Shown here piece after piece: positions 1-7,413 of a DNA stretch of 16,885 bases (position 1 is its first letter; every line of letters starts with the position of its first letter). The stretch lies in the NCBI GenBank assembly GCA_905193145.1, contig CAJJNP010000058.1, forward strand, positions 1 to 16,885. Reading direction: 5' to 3'. Source of the stretch: an uncultured Odoribacter sp. Its GTDB lineage: Bacteria > Bacteroidota > Bacteroidia > Bacteroidales > Marinifilaceae. The position numbers were made by a program, and so were the translations under genes. The notes below the pieces were generated by a model. The model searched no databases. It was not told the DNA's origin and saw only the letters and a list, made by a program, of their open reading frames with translations.

Positions 1-156
1 GTTTTTAGAAAACAATGCCTATTTTGTCGACTTCTTTAATGCGTACTTCTTTGGCCTCTCATACTATTTTGTTTTAGTTGTTTTGTATTTCTTGTAGCAA
101 AAAATATACCACACGTTCAATGCCTCTGAGTTGCAGCCCGGTGTTGTCACATTATC

Positions 157-204
157 GTAACAACGCTTAACATTCCCTTCATTTAAATGTTATTTCCCTG
201 TTAC
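157..204. promoter_or_regulatory. Imperfect dyad of TGTTA half-sites, candidate operator for the TonB receptor
   Basis: GTAACA (157-162) pairs with TGTTAC (199-204), and TAACATT (168-174) pairs with AATGTTA (186-192). The arms are separated by internal spacers of 5 and 6 nt. Read on the + strand, the right arm has two TGTTA copies starting 11 bp apart. The left arm has two copies on the opposite strand, 10 bp apart. A 10-11 bp tandem half-site period is typical of OmpR/PhoB-family response regulators. The dyad overlaps the likely -33 region of the receptor promoter, so a regulator bound here could control the receptor-lipoprotein unit. The regulator is unknown. Confidence 0.5.
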
Positions 205-222
205 AATTCTGCCTCACCTTTG
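193..222 (+). promoter_or_regulatory. Candidate Bacteroidales-type promoter of the receptor-lipoprotein unit
   Basis: The Bacteroides sigma-ABfr consensus is TTTG, 19-21 nt, TAnnTTTG. Here CACCTTTG (215-222) matches five of the six fixed positions of the -7 box, and TTTC (193-196) lies 18 nt upstream as a weak -33 box. The ATG of the receptor follows 26 nt later. The imperfect boxes fit a promoter that needs an activator bound at the overlapping dyad, but this is inference. Confidence 0.35.
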
Positions 223-248
223 CGGCGAGAAAAAAATAATAGAATTCA

Positions 249-2939
249 ATGCAGACAATTAGATTAAGTTTTTGTGTATGTTGCATGGTCCTTTTTACTT
301 CTTTACAAGGATGGTGTCAGAATGCAACTTTAAAAGGTAAGATTACAGACAAAGAAACAAATGAGCCGTTAATCGGTGCCACAGTGCAGATTGTAGGTAC
401 AACCTTGGGTATTGCCACCGATATCGACGGCTGCTATGAACTGAGCGTTGAGCCGGGTACGTATCATTTGTTGGTGAAATATGTAGGATATAAGGAGTTG
501 CATCGCGAGCAGGTGAAAATCAGCGGTACGACTCTTCTTGATTTTGTTTTGGAAGCCGACCATGCGATGTTGGAGGAGGTATCGGTAAAGGCCCGCAAGA
601 ATATGGAAAACGAGCGGGTGTTGCAGATGGAACGCCAGCAGGCAAGTGTGGCTATCGAGAATCTGGGCGCTAAGGAAATGAGTCTGAAAGGTGTGTCGAA
701 TGTGCAGGAAGGGGTGAAGAAAATCACCGGAATCTCCATTGCCAGTGCCGGTCAGTTGGTGGTGCGTGGTTTGGGCGACCGTTATAGTACGACCACCTTG
801 AACGGTTTGCCGATTGCTTCTCCCAATCCGGACAATAAGTTGATTCCGCTCGACCTGTTCCCTTCGTCCACCGTACAGAATATCACGGTCAGCAAGGTCT
901 ATCAGGCCGGCACGTTTGCTGATTATGCCGGTGCACATATTGATATCGGTACTAAAAGTCAGGGGAACAGCGATTTCTATTCTGTCGGTTTGAATGTTGG
1001 GGGTGCCTTTAATACTCTCGGCAAGGATTTCCGCTATGCCGACCACAAGGGGACAACGCTTTCTACAGACAATATCAAACACCGTTATCTGGATATGTCC
1101 TTTGCTGATTTCAAACAGCAGGTGGTGAAAGATGATGTGTTCGGAACGACTTTTGCCATTGATAAGAAAAATGCACTTCCTGATTTCAGCGGGAATATCG
1201 GTTGGGGAAAAAGCGTAGGACGTTTTGATATCCTTCTTTCGTTCGGTGCCGGCAATAGCCGCCAGATACTGGAGGATGCCTTTGTCAAACAGTTGACAGC
1301 CCAAGGAACGACATTGAATCATTTTAACTACAATAAATATACTACAGAGCTGAAGGTGGCGGGACTGGCTGGTTTGAACTATCGTTTCCGCGAACACGAT
1401 CGTATCAACTATACCTTGTTTTATGCCCGGAATGCTGTGGACGAATATCTCGAACGTCAGGGCTTTGATTCGGAAGGCATCACTCTCAAGGGAAGTAACA
1501 GCATCTTCCATGCCTACCGACTTCTCAACAATCAGTTGAGCGGCCATCATGAATTTGGCAGCCATTGGGAACTCGACTGGGCAGGCTCCTATGGAATGAC
1601 GGGTAGTGACGAACCGGACCGCCGTCAGGTGATGTTCCGCCACAATGAGGAAACCGGCGAGTTGTCTCTTTTCCTCCTTAACCAGCAGGAGACCATGCGC
1701 TACTTCAGCGAATTGGATGAAGACGAAGCGGTGGGTGATATCAAGGGCAGCTATAAATTCGGTGAAAAAAACAAGGTGCGTGCCGGTTTTACCTATAAAA
1801 GGAAAACACGCGATTTTAAAAGCGCCAACTTCTATTACGATATGGACAAACTGTCGGATGTGACAATCGACAATATCTATGATACGGACGGTTATCTGAA
1901 TTTTGACAATGTCGCTAACGGCAATATTACCATCACCCGGAGCTATCAGGCTCGTAACCGCTATGAAGCGGAGAGCGAAGCTTATGCAGCCTTTGCCGAA
2001 CTGGATTTCTATCCCTTGCCATCTTTGTTGGTGAATGTAGGCGTACGTTACGAACAGGTCAACCAGCAGGTGGACTACGCCGATGATGCCAGTATCGAGA
2101 AGACATCCAAACTGGACAAAGGGGATATTTTCCCGGCGCTCAATATGAAATACACCTTCGATGAACAGAGCAGTTTGCGGTTTGCCTTGTCACGCACCGT
2201 TACCCGTCCGGCCTTTGTGGAAATGGCTCCGTTCCTCTATCAGGAATCTTATGGTAGCGCCTCTGTCCGCGGTAATGCCAATATCAAAAACGGATATAAC
2301 ATCAATGTAGACCTCCGATATGATTTCTTCAATAAAGAAAACAGTGATATGTTTTCAGGAAGTCTCTACTTCAAAAAACTGAACGACCCCATCGAACGGG
2401 TGCAGGAAGCCGAGGGCGGTTCTGCCGTACATACCTTCCGCAATTCCGATAGCGGTATGGCGATGGGTATCGAACTGGAAATTCGGAAAGAACTCTTCAA
2501 GGATTTCAGGGTAGGGGTGAACGGTTCGTATATGTACACCGATGTCAAACTTCCTTCCGGAGGAGGTATCTATACCGACAATCAGCGTGCGCTTCAAGGT
2601 GCATCCCCTTACCTGGTGAATGCAGATGTCAGCTACTCGCCGACAGCGCAGAACGGCAACAAGACCATACTGGCATTGGTCTACAATGTACAGGGACCCC
2701 GCATCCACTCTGTCGGAATCTTCGAATTGGGCGACAACAAGCAGCTGGCTCTCCACACCCTGGATTTTGTCGGAAGCTACTCTTTCGGTGGCCACTGGAC
2801 AGCCAAACTGACCGTGAAGGATCTGTTGAACAGCAAAGTACGCTTCCGTCAGGATGTGCCGCAGATTGATTCGAAAATGGATGTTGAATCTTTCCGCCCC
2901 GGAACAAATGCAGAAATAGGAATATCATATAAATTTTAA
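249..2939 (+). CDS. TonB-dependent outer-membrane receptor with CarboxypepD_reg-like N-terminus
   Basis: Outer-membrane active transporter energised by TonB/ExbBD; the substrate is unknown. A Sec signal peptide covers about residues 1-23 (ending GWCQ). A carboxypeptidase-regulatory-like beta domain follows at about 25-105 (GKITDKETNEPLIGATVQI and a DIDGCYEL-type strand). The plug spans about 108-235, with the typical VRGLGDRYSTTTLNG segment near 173-187. The barrel runs to the C-terminus, which ends in ISYKF with the terminal aromatic expected of barrel proteins. The 896 residues suit this subgroup; SusC proteins are usually about 1000 and are paired with SusD, which is absent here. The next gene, a lipoprotein 32 nt downstream, is probably its partner in one transcript. 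The ATG at 249 is the only start that gives a complete signal peptide. A ligand other than glycans, such as a metal, phosphate compound or cofactor, is possible but not shown by the sequence. Confidence 0.93.
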   Translation: MQTIRLSFCVCCMVLFTSLQGWCQNATLKGKITDKETNEPLIGATVQIVGTTLGIATDIDGCYELSVEPGTYHLLVKYVGYKELHREQVKISGTTLLDFVLEADHAMLEEVSVKARKNMENERVLQMERQQASVAIENLGAKEMSLKGVSNVQEGVKKITGISIASAGQLVVRGLGDRYSTTTLNGLPIASPNPDNKLIPLDLFPSSTVQNITVSKVYQAGTFADYAGAHIDIGTKSQGNSDFYSVGLNVGGAFNTLGKDFRYADHKGTTLSTDNIKHRYLDMSFADFKQQVVKDDVFGTTFAIDKKNALPDFSGNIGWGKSVGRFDILLSFGAGNSRQILEDAFVKQLTAQGTTLNHFNYNKYTTELKVAGLAGLNYRFREHDRINYTLFYARNAVDEYLERQGFDSEGITLKGSNSIFHAYRLLNNQLSGHHEFGSHWELDWAGSYGMTGSDEPDRRQVMFRHNEETGELSLFLLNQQETMRYFSELDEDEAVGDIKGSYKFGEKNKVRAGFTYKRKTRDFKSANFYYDMDKLSDVTIDNIYDTDGYLNFDNVANGNITITRSYQARNRYEAESEAYAAFAELDFYPLPSLLVNVGVRYEQVNQQVDYADDASIEKTSKLDKGDIFPALNMKYTFDEQSSLRFALSRTVTRPAFVEMAPFLYQESYGSASVRGNANIKNGYNINVDLRYDFFNKENSDMFSGSLYFKKLNDPIERVQEAEGGSAVHTFRNSDSGMAMGIELEIRKELFKDFRVGVNGSYMYTDVKLPSGGGIYTDNQRALQGASPYLVNADVSYSPTAQNGNKTILALVYNVQGPRIHSVGIFELGDNKQLALHTLDFVGSYSFGGHWTAKLTVKDLLNSKVRFRQDVPQIDSKMDVESFRPGTNAEIGISYKF

Positions 2940-2971
2940 TCAAACAGTTTAACATTTAACAACGAGAAAGT

Positions 2972-4240
2972 ATGAAAAAGAAGTATTTGAACTTAATGGT
3001 TTTAGCGTTAATGACATCCATGAGTACAATGACATTTACCGCTTGTGATGACGACGACGATAATAACGGTGACGGTTCAGACAACGGGAAAAACGAAATA
3101 GTAGTAGCCAACGGCACAGAGTTGAAGGGAGTGGTGGATAACGGTCAGACCGTTGTGTTGAAAGCCGGAAATTCTTTCACTTTAAGTGGCGGTTACACCG
3201 TAAAGAACGGCGGTGTATTGAAAATCGAAGAGGGTGTGACCATCACAGCCGTAGAAGATGATGCTGCAGATTATATTCTTGTAGAGCAGGGTGGTAAGAT
3301 CGATGCTCAGGGAACAGCCGAGAAACCTATCGTCATGACTTCCGAATTGAAACAGCCGAAAGGTTGGGGCGGTATCCATATCTGCGGTTATGCACATACC
3401 AACAAAGGAACCGGTGCCAAATCAGAAATCGGTAATGCTCCTTACGGCGGTAACAAGGAAGATGACAACTCAGGTGTTTTGAGATACATCCGTCTGGAAT
3501 ATACCGGATTTGCATTCGACCCGGAACACGAATCCAACGGTGTTTCCTTCTACGGTGTCGGTAACGGTACAACGGTTGAATATATCCAGTCTTACAAGGG
3601 TGCTGACGATGGCTTTGAATTCTTCGGCGGTTCTGTAAATGCAAAATATCTGGTAGTGACAGACAACGAAGACGATTCATTCGACTGGACTGAAGGATGG
3701 AACGGTAAGGCTCAGTTCCTGGTAGCAACCCAGTTGGGCACCACCGGTGCAAAAGACCAGGGCGACTGTCTGATTGAGGCAGACAACAACGGAGACAACG
3801 CTACTGCCACTCCTTGCTCATGGCCTACACTTGCCAACCTTACTTTGATTGGTAACAATTCAGCAGAAGGCAAACGCGGTATCCGCCTCCGTGCCGGAAC
3901 GAAAGTGAACATCTACAATGCCATCGTAACAGGCAAACCTAAGTGCTTGACTACTGAAACCACACAGACTGAAACCAGCCTGGTAGGCAAAGAATCAAAA
4001 CTGCAGTACATCACTTTGGCGAGCGATATTGATTGTAAAGAGGGACTTTACTCTAGCGCAATGTTTACAGAGGCTGCCAACCACAACACCATCAACCGTC
4101 CGTTCACATTCAGCGACGTGTATGTTGGAACCATCGACGGCGGAGCTGATTTGAGCAGCGACAAATTCTTTACAGCAGCTGCTTATCAGGGAGCGGTGAA
4201 AGCAGGAAACGATTGGACCAAAGGATGGACCAGGAAATAA
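2972..4240 (+). CDS. Putative surface lipoprotein with parallel beta-helix-like body, partner of the TonB receptor
   Basis: 422 residues. The N-terminus is a lipoprotein signal with FTAC, putting the lipidated cysteine at residue 25. Five aspartates follow directly, which resembles the acidic lipoprotein export signal described in Bacteroidetes and suggests display on the cell surface. After a low-complexity D/N/G linker, the body (about residues 45-400) is rich in G, N and short hydrophobic strands (LKAGNSFTLSGGYTVKNGG, LKIEEGVTITA, GGVLK-type turns). This suggests a right-handed beta-helix, a fold common in secreted carbohydrate- or surface-binding proteins. I see no catalytic signature. 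The 32-nt gap after the receptor and the terminator behind this gene indicate a two-gene operon. It may capture ligand for the receptor as SusD does, but it has no SusD-like TPR sequence. Close relatives are usually annotated only as hypothetical. Confidence 0.8.
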   Translation: MKKKYLNLMVLALMTSMSTMTFTACDDDDDNNGDGSDNGKNEIVVANGTELKGVVDNGQTVVLKAGNSFTLSGGYTVKNGGVLKIEEGVTITAVEDDAADYILVEQGGKIDAQGTAEKPIVMTSELKQPKGWGGIHICGYAHTNKGTGAKSEIGNAPYGGNKEDDNSGVLRYIRLEYTGFAFDPEHESNGVSFYGVGNGTTVEYIQSYKGADDGFEFFGGSVNAKYLVVTDNEDDSFDWTEGWNGKAQFLVATQLGTTGAKDQGDCLIEADNNGDNATATPCSWPTLANLTLIGNNSAEGKRGIRLRAGTKVNIYNAIVTGKPKCLTTETTQTETSLVGKESKLQYITLASDIDCKEGLYSSAMFTEAANHNTINRPFTFSDVYVGTIDGGADLSSDKFFTAAAYQGAVKAGNDWTKGWTRK

Positions 4241-4268
4241 ACAACCAATATTTTTATTTTCATTCCGG

Positions 4269-4305
4269 GTCAGCGGCTGCTATGCGGTCGCTGACTTTCA
4301 TTTTA
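4269..4305 (+). terminator. Hairpin terminator of the receptor-lipoprotein unit
   Basis: GTCAGCGGCTGC (4269-4280) pairs with GCGGTCGCTGAC (4284-4295) around a TAT triloop: 12 pairs, including two G-U wobbles. The following TTTCATTTTA is T-rich but not a pure T-run. It lies 28 nt after the lipoprotein stop codon and before the proS promoter, which fits an intrinsic terminator. Confidence 0.75.
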
Positions 4306-4356
4306 TTAAAAGATAAAATTCTGGCTGATTAACTGCTTACCTACTGAAATTTTCTT

Positions 4357-4364
4357 TAAATTTG
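4357..4364 (+). promoter_or_regulatory. Exact -7 box (TAAATTTG) of the proS promoter
   Basis: TAAATTTG matches the Bacteroides TAnnTTTG consensus at every fixed position and sits 26 nt before the proS ATG, giving a short leader. No clear TTTG is found 19-21 nt upstream; the -33 element looks degenerate. It lies just after the preceding terminator, so it probably drives proS and pepT. Confidence 0.6.
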
Positions 4365-4390
4365 CTGCCGTTTTATCAAATTATAAAGAG

Positions 4391-5866
4391 ATGGGAAAGT
4401 TTTTAACCTCAAGAAGCGAAGATTATTCACAATGGTATAATGAATTAGTGGTAAAAGCCGGTCTGGCGGAACAGTCTGCTGTACGCGGATGTATGGTAAT
4501 CAAACCGTATGGTTATGCAATCTGGGAAAAAATCCAGCGTCAATTGGATGATATGTTCAAAGCGACAGGACATGTCAATGCCTATTTCCCTTTGTTGATA
4601 CCGAAATCATTCTTTTCAAAAGAGGCCGACCATGTGGAAGGTTTTGCCAAAGAATGTGCTGTTGTGACCCATTACCGTTTGAAAAACGATCCTAACGGCG
4701 GTGGTGTCGTTGTTGACCCGGCTGCCAAACTGGAAGAAGAATATATTATCCGTCCTACTTCGGAGACCATTATATGGAACACTTATAAAAACTGGATTCA
4801 GTCCTATCGTGACCTGCCTATCCTGTGCAACCAGTGGGCGAACGTGATGCGTTGGGAAATGCGTACCCGTATGTTCCTCCGTACTGCAGAATTCCTTTGG
4901 CAGGAAGGCCACACGGCTCATGCCACCAAAGAAGAGGCATTGGAAGAGGCCAATAAAATGGTGCGTGTATATGCCGACTTTGCCCAGAACTGGATGGCTG
5001 TACCCGTGATTATGGGCTGCAAGAGTGAAAGCGAACGTTTTGCAGGAGCTCTTGACACCTTTACCATCGAAGCTTTGATGCAGGACGGAAAGGCGCTGCA
5101 GGCCGGTACCTCACACTTCCTCGGACAGAATTTTGCCAAGGCATTCAATGTGCAGTTCACCAACAAAGAGGGTAAACTGGAATATGTATGGGCAACATCC
5201 TGGGGAGTATCCACCCGTTTGATGGGAGCCTTGATTATGGCTCACTCCGATGACAACGGATTGGTATTGCCTCCGAAACTGGCGCCTCTGCAGGTAGTGA
5301 TTGTTCCCATCTACAAAGGTGCGGAAGGTTTGCAGAAAATCAGTGCCAAGGTACAGCCGCTGATTGATGCCCTGAAAGCTAAAGGCATCTCTGTGAAATA
5401 CGATGACCGCGACACCCAGAAACCGGGCTGGAAATTTGCCGACTACGAATTGAAGGGTGTGCCTGTACGTCTGGCAGTCGGCGAAAGAGACCTGGAGAAC
5501 GACACCATCGAGGTGGCGCGTCGTGACACTCTTACCAAAGAGACATTGCCGTTTGCAGGAATTGAAGAATATATCGAAAAACTGTTGGAAGATATCCAGG
5601 AAAACATCTTCAAGAAAGCGCTTGCTTTCCGCGACAGCATGATTACCAAAGTGGATACCTACGACGAATTCAAACAGCAGCTTGAGACCAAAGGCGGATT
5701 CTTCCTCTGCCACTGGGACGGAACTCCCGAGACAGAAGAGCAGATCAAGGCCGATACCAAAGCAACCATCCGTTGTATTCCGTTTGACACTCCGGAAGAG
5801 GAAGGCAAGGACATGGTTACCGGTAAACCGTCTCACCGCAGAGTATTGATTGCTAAAGCATATTAA
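4391..5866 (+). CDS. proS: Prolyl-tRNA synthetase, archaeal/eukaryotic type
   Basis: Class II cytoplasmic aminoacyl-tRNA synthetase that charges tRNA-Pro with proline. At 491 residues it belongs to the short archaeal/eukaryote-like ProRS without the editing INS domain of the ~570-residue bacterial form, as is usual in Bacteroidetes. Motif 1 lies around residues 33-65 ([16 protein letters not shown]). The RPTSETIIW segment starts at 121. Motif 2 lies around 153-175 ([19 protein letters not shown]). Motif 3 lies at 271-295 ([16 protein letters not shown]). The anticodon-binding domain begins near 298 (LQVVIVPIY), and a C-terminal extension ends in a terminal tyrosine (LIAKAY), as in this subfamily. 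The ATG follows an exact TAnnTTTG box, and pepT starts 8 nt after the stop, so the two are probably co-transcribed. Nothing looks broken. Confidence 0.97.
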   Translation: MGKFLTSRSEDYSQWYNELVVKAGLAEQSAVRGCMVIKPYGYAIWEKIQRQLDDMFKATGHVNAYFPLLIPKSFFSKEADHVEGFAKECAVVTHYRLKNDPNGGGVVVDPAAKLEEEYIIRPTSETIIWNTYKNWIQSYRDLPILCNQWANVMRWEMRTRMFLRTAEFLWQEGHTAHATKEEALEEANKMVRVYADFAQNWMAVPVIMGCKSESERFAGALDTFTIEALMQDGKALQAGTSHFLGQNFAKAFNVQFTNKEGKLEYVWATSWGVSTRLMGALIMAHSDDNGLVLPPKLAPLQVVIVPIYKGAEGLQKISAKVQPLIDALKAKGISVKYDDRDTQKPGWKFADYELKGVPVRLAVGERDLENDTIEVARRDTLTKETLPFAGIEEYIEKLLEDIQENIFKKALAFRDSMITKVDTYDEFKQQLETKGGFFLCHWDGTPETEEQIKADTKATIRCIPFDTPEEEGKDMVTGKPSHRRVLIAKAY

Positions 5867-5874
5867 TCAAAGCC

Positions 5875-7095
5875 ATGTCTGTACTTGAGCGTTTTTTAAA
5901 GTATGTGAAATACAACACGCAGTCCGACCCGAAGACCGGATTGAATCCGAGCACTCCCGGCCAGATGGAGTTTGCGTATGTATTATGCGAGGAATTGAAA
6001 GCCATCGGTCTGCAGGATGTGGATGTCGATGAAAACGGATATGTGATGGGATTTCTGCCTTCCAACATGGAACGCGAAGTCCCTGCCATCGGATTTATCG
6101 CACACATGGACACCAGTCCTGAAACATCCGGCAAACATGTCAATCCTCAGATCATTGAAAACTATGCCGGCAACGACATTGTTTTGAACAAAGAAAAGGA
6201 AATTTTTCTCACTATGGAGGAGTTCCCGGAACTGGCACGTTATGTCGGCCAGACATTGGTCACTACCGACGGCAACACCCTCTTGGGCGCTGACGACAAG
6301 GCAGGAATCGCCGAGATCATGACAGCCTTGGAATATCTGGTGACCCATCCGGAAATCAAGCATGGCAAACTGTGTATCTGCTTTACCCCGGATGAGGAAA
6401 TCGGCGAGGGACCGGACTATTTCGATGTCAAAAAATTCGGTGCCAAATTCGCTTATACTTTGGATGGCGGGGAATTGGGCGAGTTGGAGTTTGAAAACTT
6501 CAATGCAGCCACGGCAAAAATCACCTTCAAAGGACGCAACATCCATCCCGGATATGCAAAAAACAAGATGGTCAACTCCATCCTGGCAGCCAATGAATTC
6601 ATTGCCAATCTGCCTCGTAAAGAAACGCCCGACCAGACAGCCGGTTACGAAGGTTTTTTCCATGTGTATTCCATTACCGGAGATGTAGAGACTACAGTTG
6701 TGGAGATATTGATCCGTGATTTCGACCGCGAGCGTTTCGGTATGCGGAAAACCGTTTTGGAAAATGGTGTTCGAGAATTCTCCAAGCGTCTGGGTCTGTC
6801 TATCGAACTGGAAATCAAAGACCAGTATTTTAATATGCTGGAGAAGATAGAAGCACAGTATTATATTGTCGACATAGCCAAGCGTGCCATGGAGGATGTG
6901 GATGTGAAACCGCAGATTGTTCCCATCCGTGGCGGTACGGACGGCTCGCGTCTGTCGTTTATGGGGCTGCCTACTCCCAACATCTTTACGGGTGGGCACA
7001 ATTTCCACGGACGCTACGAGTACATCCCTGTGCCTTCCATGGAAAAGGCCGTACAGGTTATCGTACGTATCGCAGAACTTTGCAGCAAGCTCTAA
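5875..7095 (+). CDS. pepT: Peptidase T (tripeptide aminopeptidase)
   Basis: Cytoplasmic M20-family dizinc aminopeptidase that removes the N-terminal residue from tripeptides. At 406 residues it has the normal PepT length. The metal and catalytic residues are all present: H77 and D79 ([11 protein letters not shown]), D140 in GADDKAG, the E174-E175 pair in [10 protein letters not shown]197 in TLDGGELGE, and H378 near the end in GGHNFHG. The lid-domain substrate motif around [13 protein letters not shown] and the [10 protein letters not shown] segment are also typical. It starts 8 nt after proS and is followed by a strong terminator, so the two form a short housekeeping transcription unit. I see no functional tie between them beyond general protein metabolism. 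Confidence 0.97.
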   Translation: MSVLERFLKYVKYNTQSDPKTGLNPSTPGQMEFAYVLCEELKAIGLQDVDVDENGYVMGFLPSNMEREVPAIGFIAHMDTSPETSGKHVNPQIIENYAGNDIVLNKEKEIFLTMEEFPELARYVGQTLVTTDGNTLLGADDKAGIAEIMTALEYLVTHPEIKHGKLCICFTPDEEIGEGPDYFDVKKFGAKFAYTLDGGELGELEFENFNAATAKITFKGRNIHPGYAKNKMVNSILAANEFIANLPRKETPDQTAGYEGFFHVYSITGDVETTVVEILIRDFDRERFGMRKTVLENGVREFSKRLGLSIELEIKDQYFNMLEKIEAQYYIVDIAKRAMEDVDVKPQIVPIRGGTDGSRLSFMGLPTPNIFTGGHNFHGRYEYIPVPSMEKAVQVIVRIAELCSKL

Positions 7096-7115
7096 AATTT
7101 TCAATCGTATATCGG

Positions 7116-7146
7116 CGGCAATCCTTTTTCGGGGTTGCCGTTTTTT
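7116..7146 (+). terminator. Intrinsic terminator after pepT
   Basis: CGGCAATCCT (7116-7125) pairs with GGGGTTGCCG (7131-7140) around a TTTTC loop: 10 pairs with two G-U wobbles, followed immediately by six T residues (7141-7146). This is a textbook rho-independent terminator, 20 nt after the pepT stop. It separates the housekeeping unit from the pilin-like operon. Confidence 0.9.
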
Positions 7147-7199
7147 GTGTTTTCTCTTCCAAAACTCCCTCTTTTCCCCCTCTTTCCTCCCACTCAACT

Positions 7200-7253
7200 A
7201 TATATCAAATATAACACAAACATATATCAAAGATAATAGATTGTTATCTTTGA
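7200..7253. promoter_or_regulatory. Direct and inverted repeat cluster upstream of the pilin-like operon
   Basis: Two 15-bp direct repeats, 7200-7214 and 7222-7236, share 14 of 15 bases (ATATATCAAANATAA) and start exactly 22 bp apart, about two helical turns. The second copy also forms a perfect 10-bp inverted repeat with 7244-7253 (TCAAAGATAA, 7-nt spacer, TTATCTTTGA). The right arm contains the only exact TAnnTTTG box found before the operon. This looks like a multi-site operator at which one regulator binds three times. The degenerate response regulator encoded at 10564 is an obvious candidate, but that is inference. Confidence 0.6.
7245..7252 (+). promoter_or_regulatory. Candidate -7 box (TATCTTTG) for the pilin-like operon
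   Basis: TATCTTTG matches TAnnTTTG exactly. No TTTG lies 19-21 nt upstream; that space is occupied by the direct repeats, which would fit activator dependence. A transcript starting just downstream would have a ~155-nt leader before the ATG at 7414. I found no ORF or clear riboswitch fold in that leader. Because the box lies in a perfect inverted repeat, the same box exists on the opposite strand (CAAAGATA at 7228-7235), so leftward initiation is also possible. Confidence 0.45.
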
Positions 7254-7413
7254 CTAGTAATTGACTACTGTTTGAGATGTATTTGGGTGGGAGCATTGTC
7301 CTTCATTTATACAATTTAACAAAATAGCAATAGAAAGCAATGAAAAGATAATGAAATGCCTATAGTTGTTTTTGGGATTACCCCTAAACTTGTATGAAAT
7401 AAAAATAAAATTT

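Larger units (their letters stand above)
1..248. other. AT-rich intergenic region upstream of the TonB receptor
   Basis: No coding region is visible here on either strand. The first ~120 bases are T-rich and contain short repeated words such as CTATTTTGT (19-27 and 64-72), which I do not consider significant. The right half holds the dyad and the candidate promoter listed separately. The gene preceding this window is not visible, and I see no terminator hairpin in this stretch. Confidence 0.6.

Noticed and set aside
143..164. GTTGT/ACAAC palindrome with a 12-nt spacer
   Set aside because: Only 5 bp per arm; its right arm is already part of the larger TGTTA dyad, so it is not listed separately.
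369..1643. 424-codon ORF on the minus strand
   Set aside because: It lies wholly inside the TonB receptor gene, shows no recognisable domain, and is an antisense frame without a start region of its own.
3040..3100. Low-complexity GAC/GAT run coding for aspartates as a simple-sequence repeat that might phase-vary
   Set aside because: The codons are mixed (GAT and GAC) and too few for slippage; the run is explained by the acidic lipoprotein export signal.
5111..5836. 241-codon ORF on the minus strand
   Set aside because: It is an antisense shadow inside proS, rich in F/C/H/Q as expected for a reverse frame of a coding gene.
5983..7197. 404-codon ORF on the minus strand
   Set aside because: It is antisense to pepT, whose catalytic residues are all intact, and it begins beyond the pepT terminator with no promoter or family resemblance.
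7366..7413. TTG start adding 16 residues to the pilin-like protein
   Set aside because: The extra residues (LGLPLNLYEIK-type) do not improve the signal, and an ATG with normal A-rich context is available at 7414.
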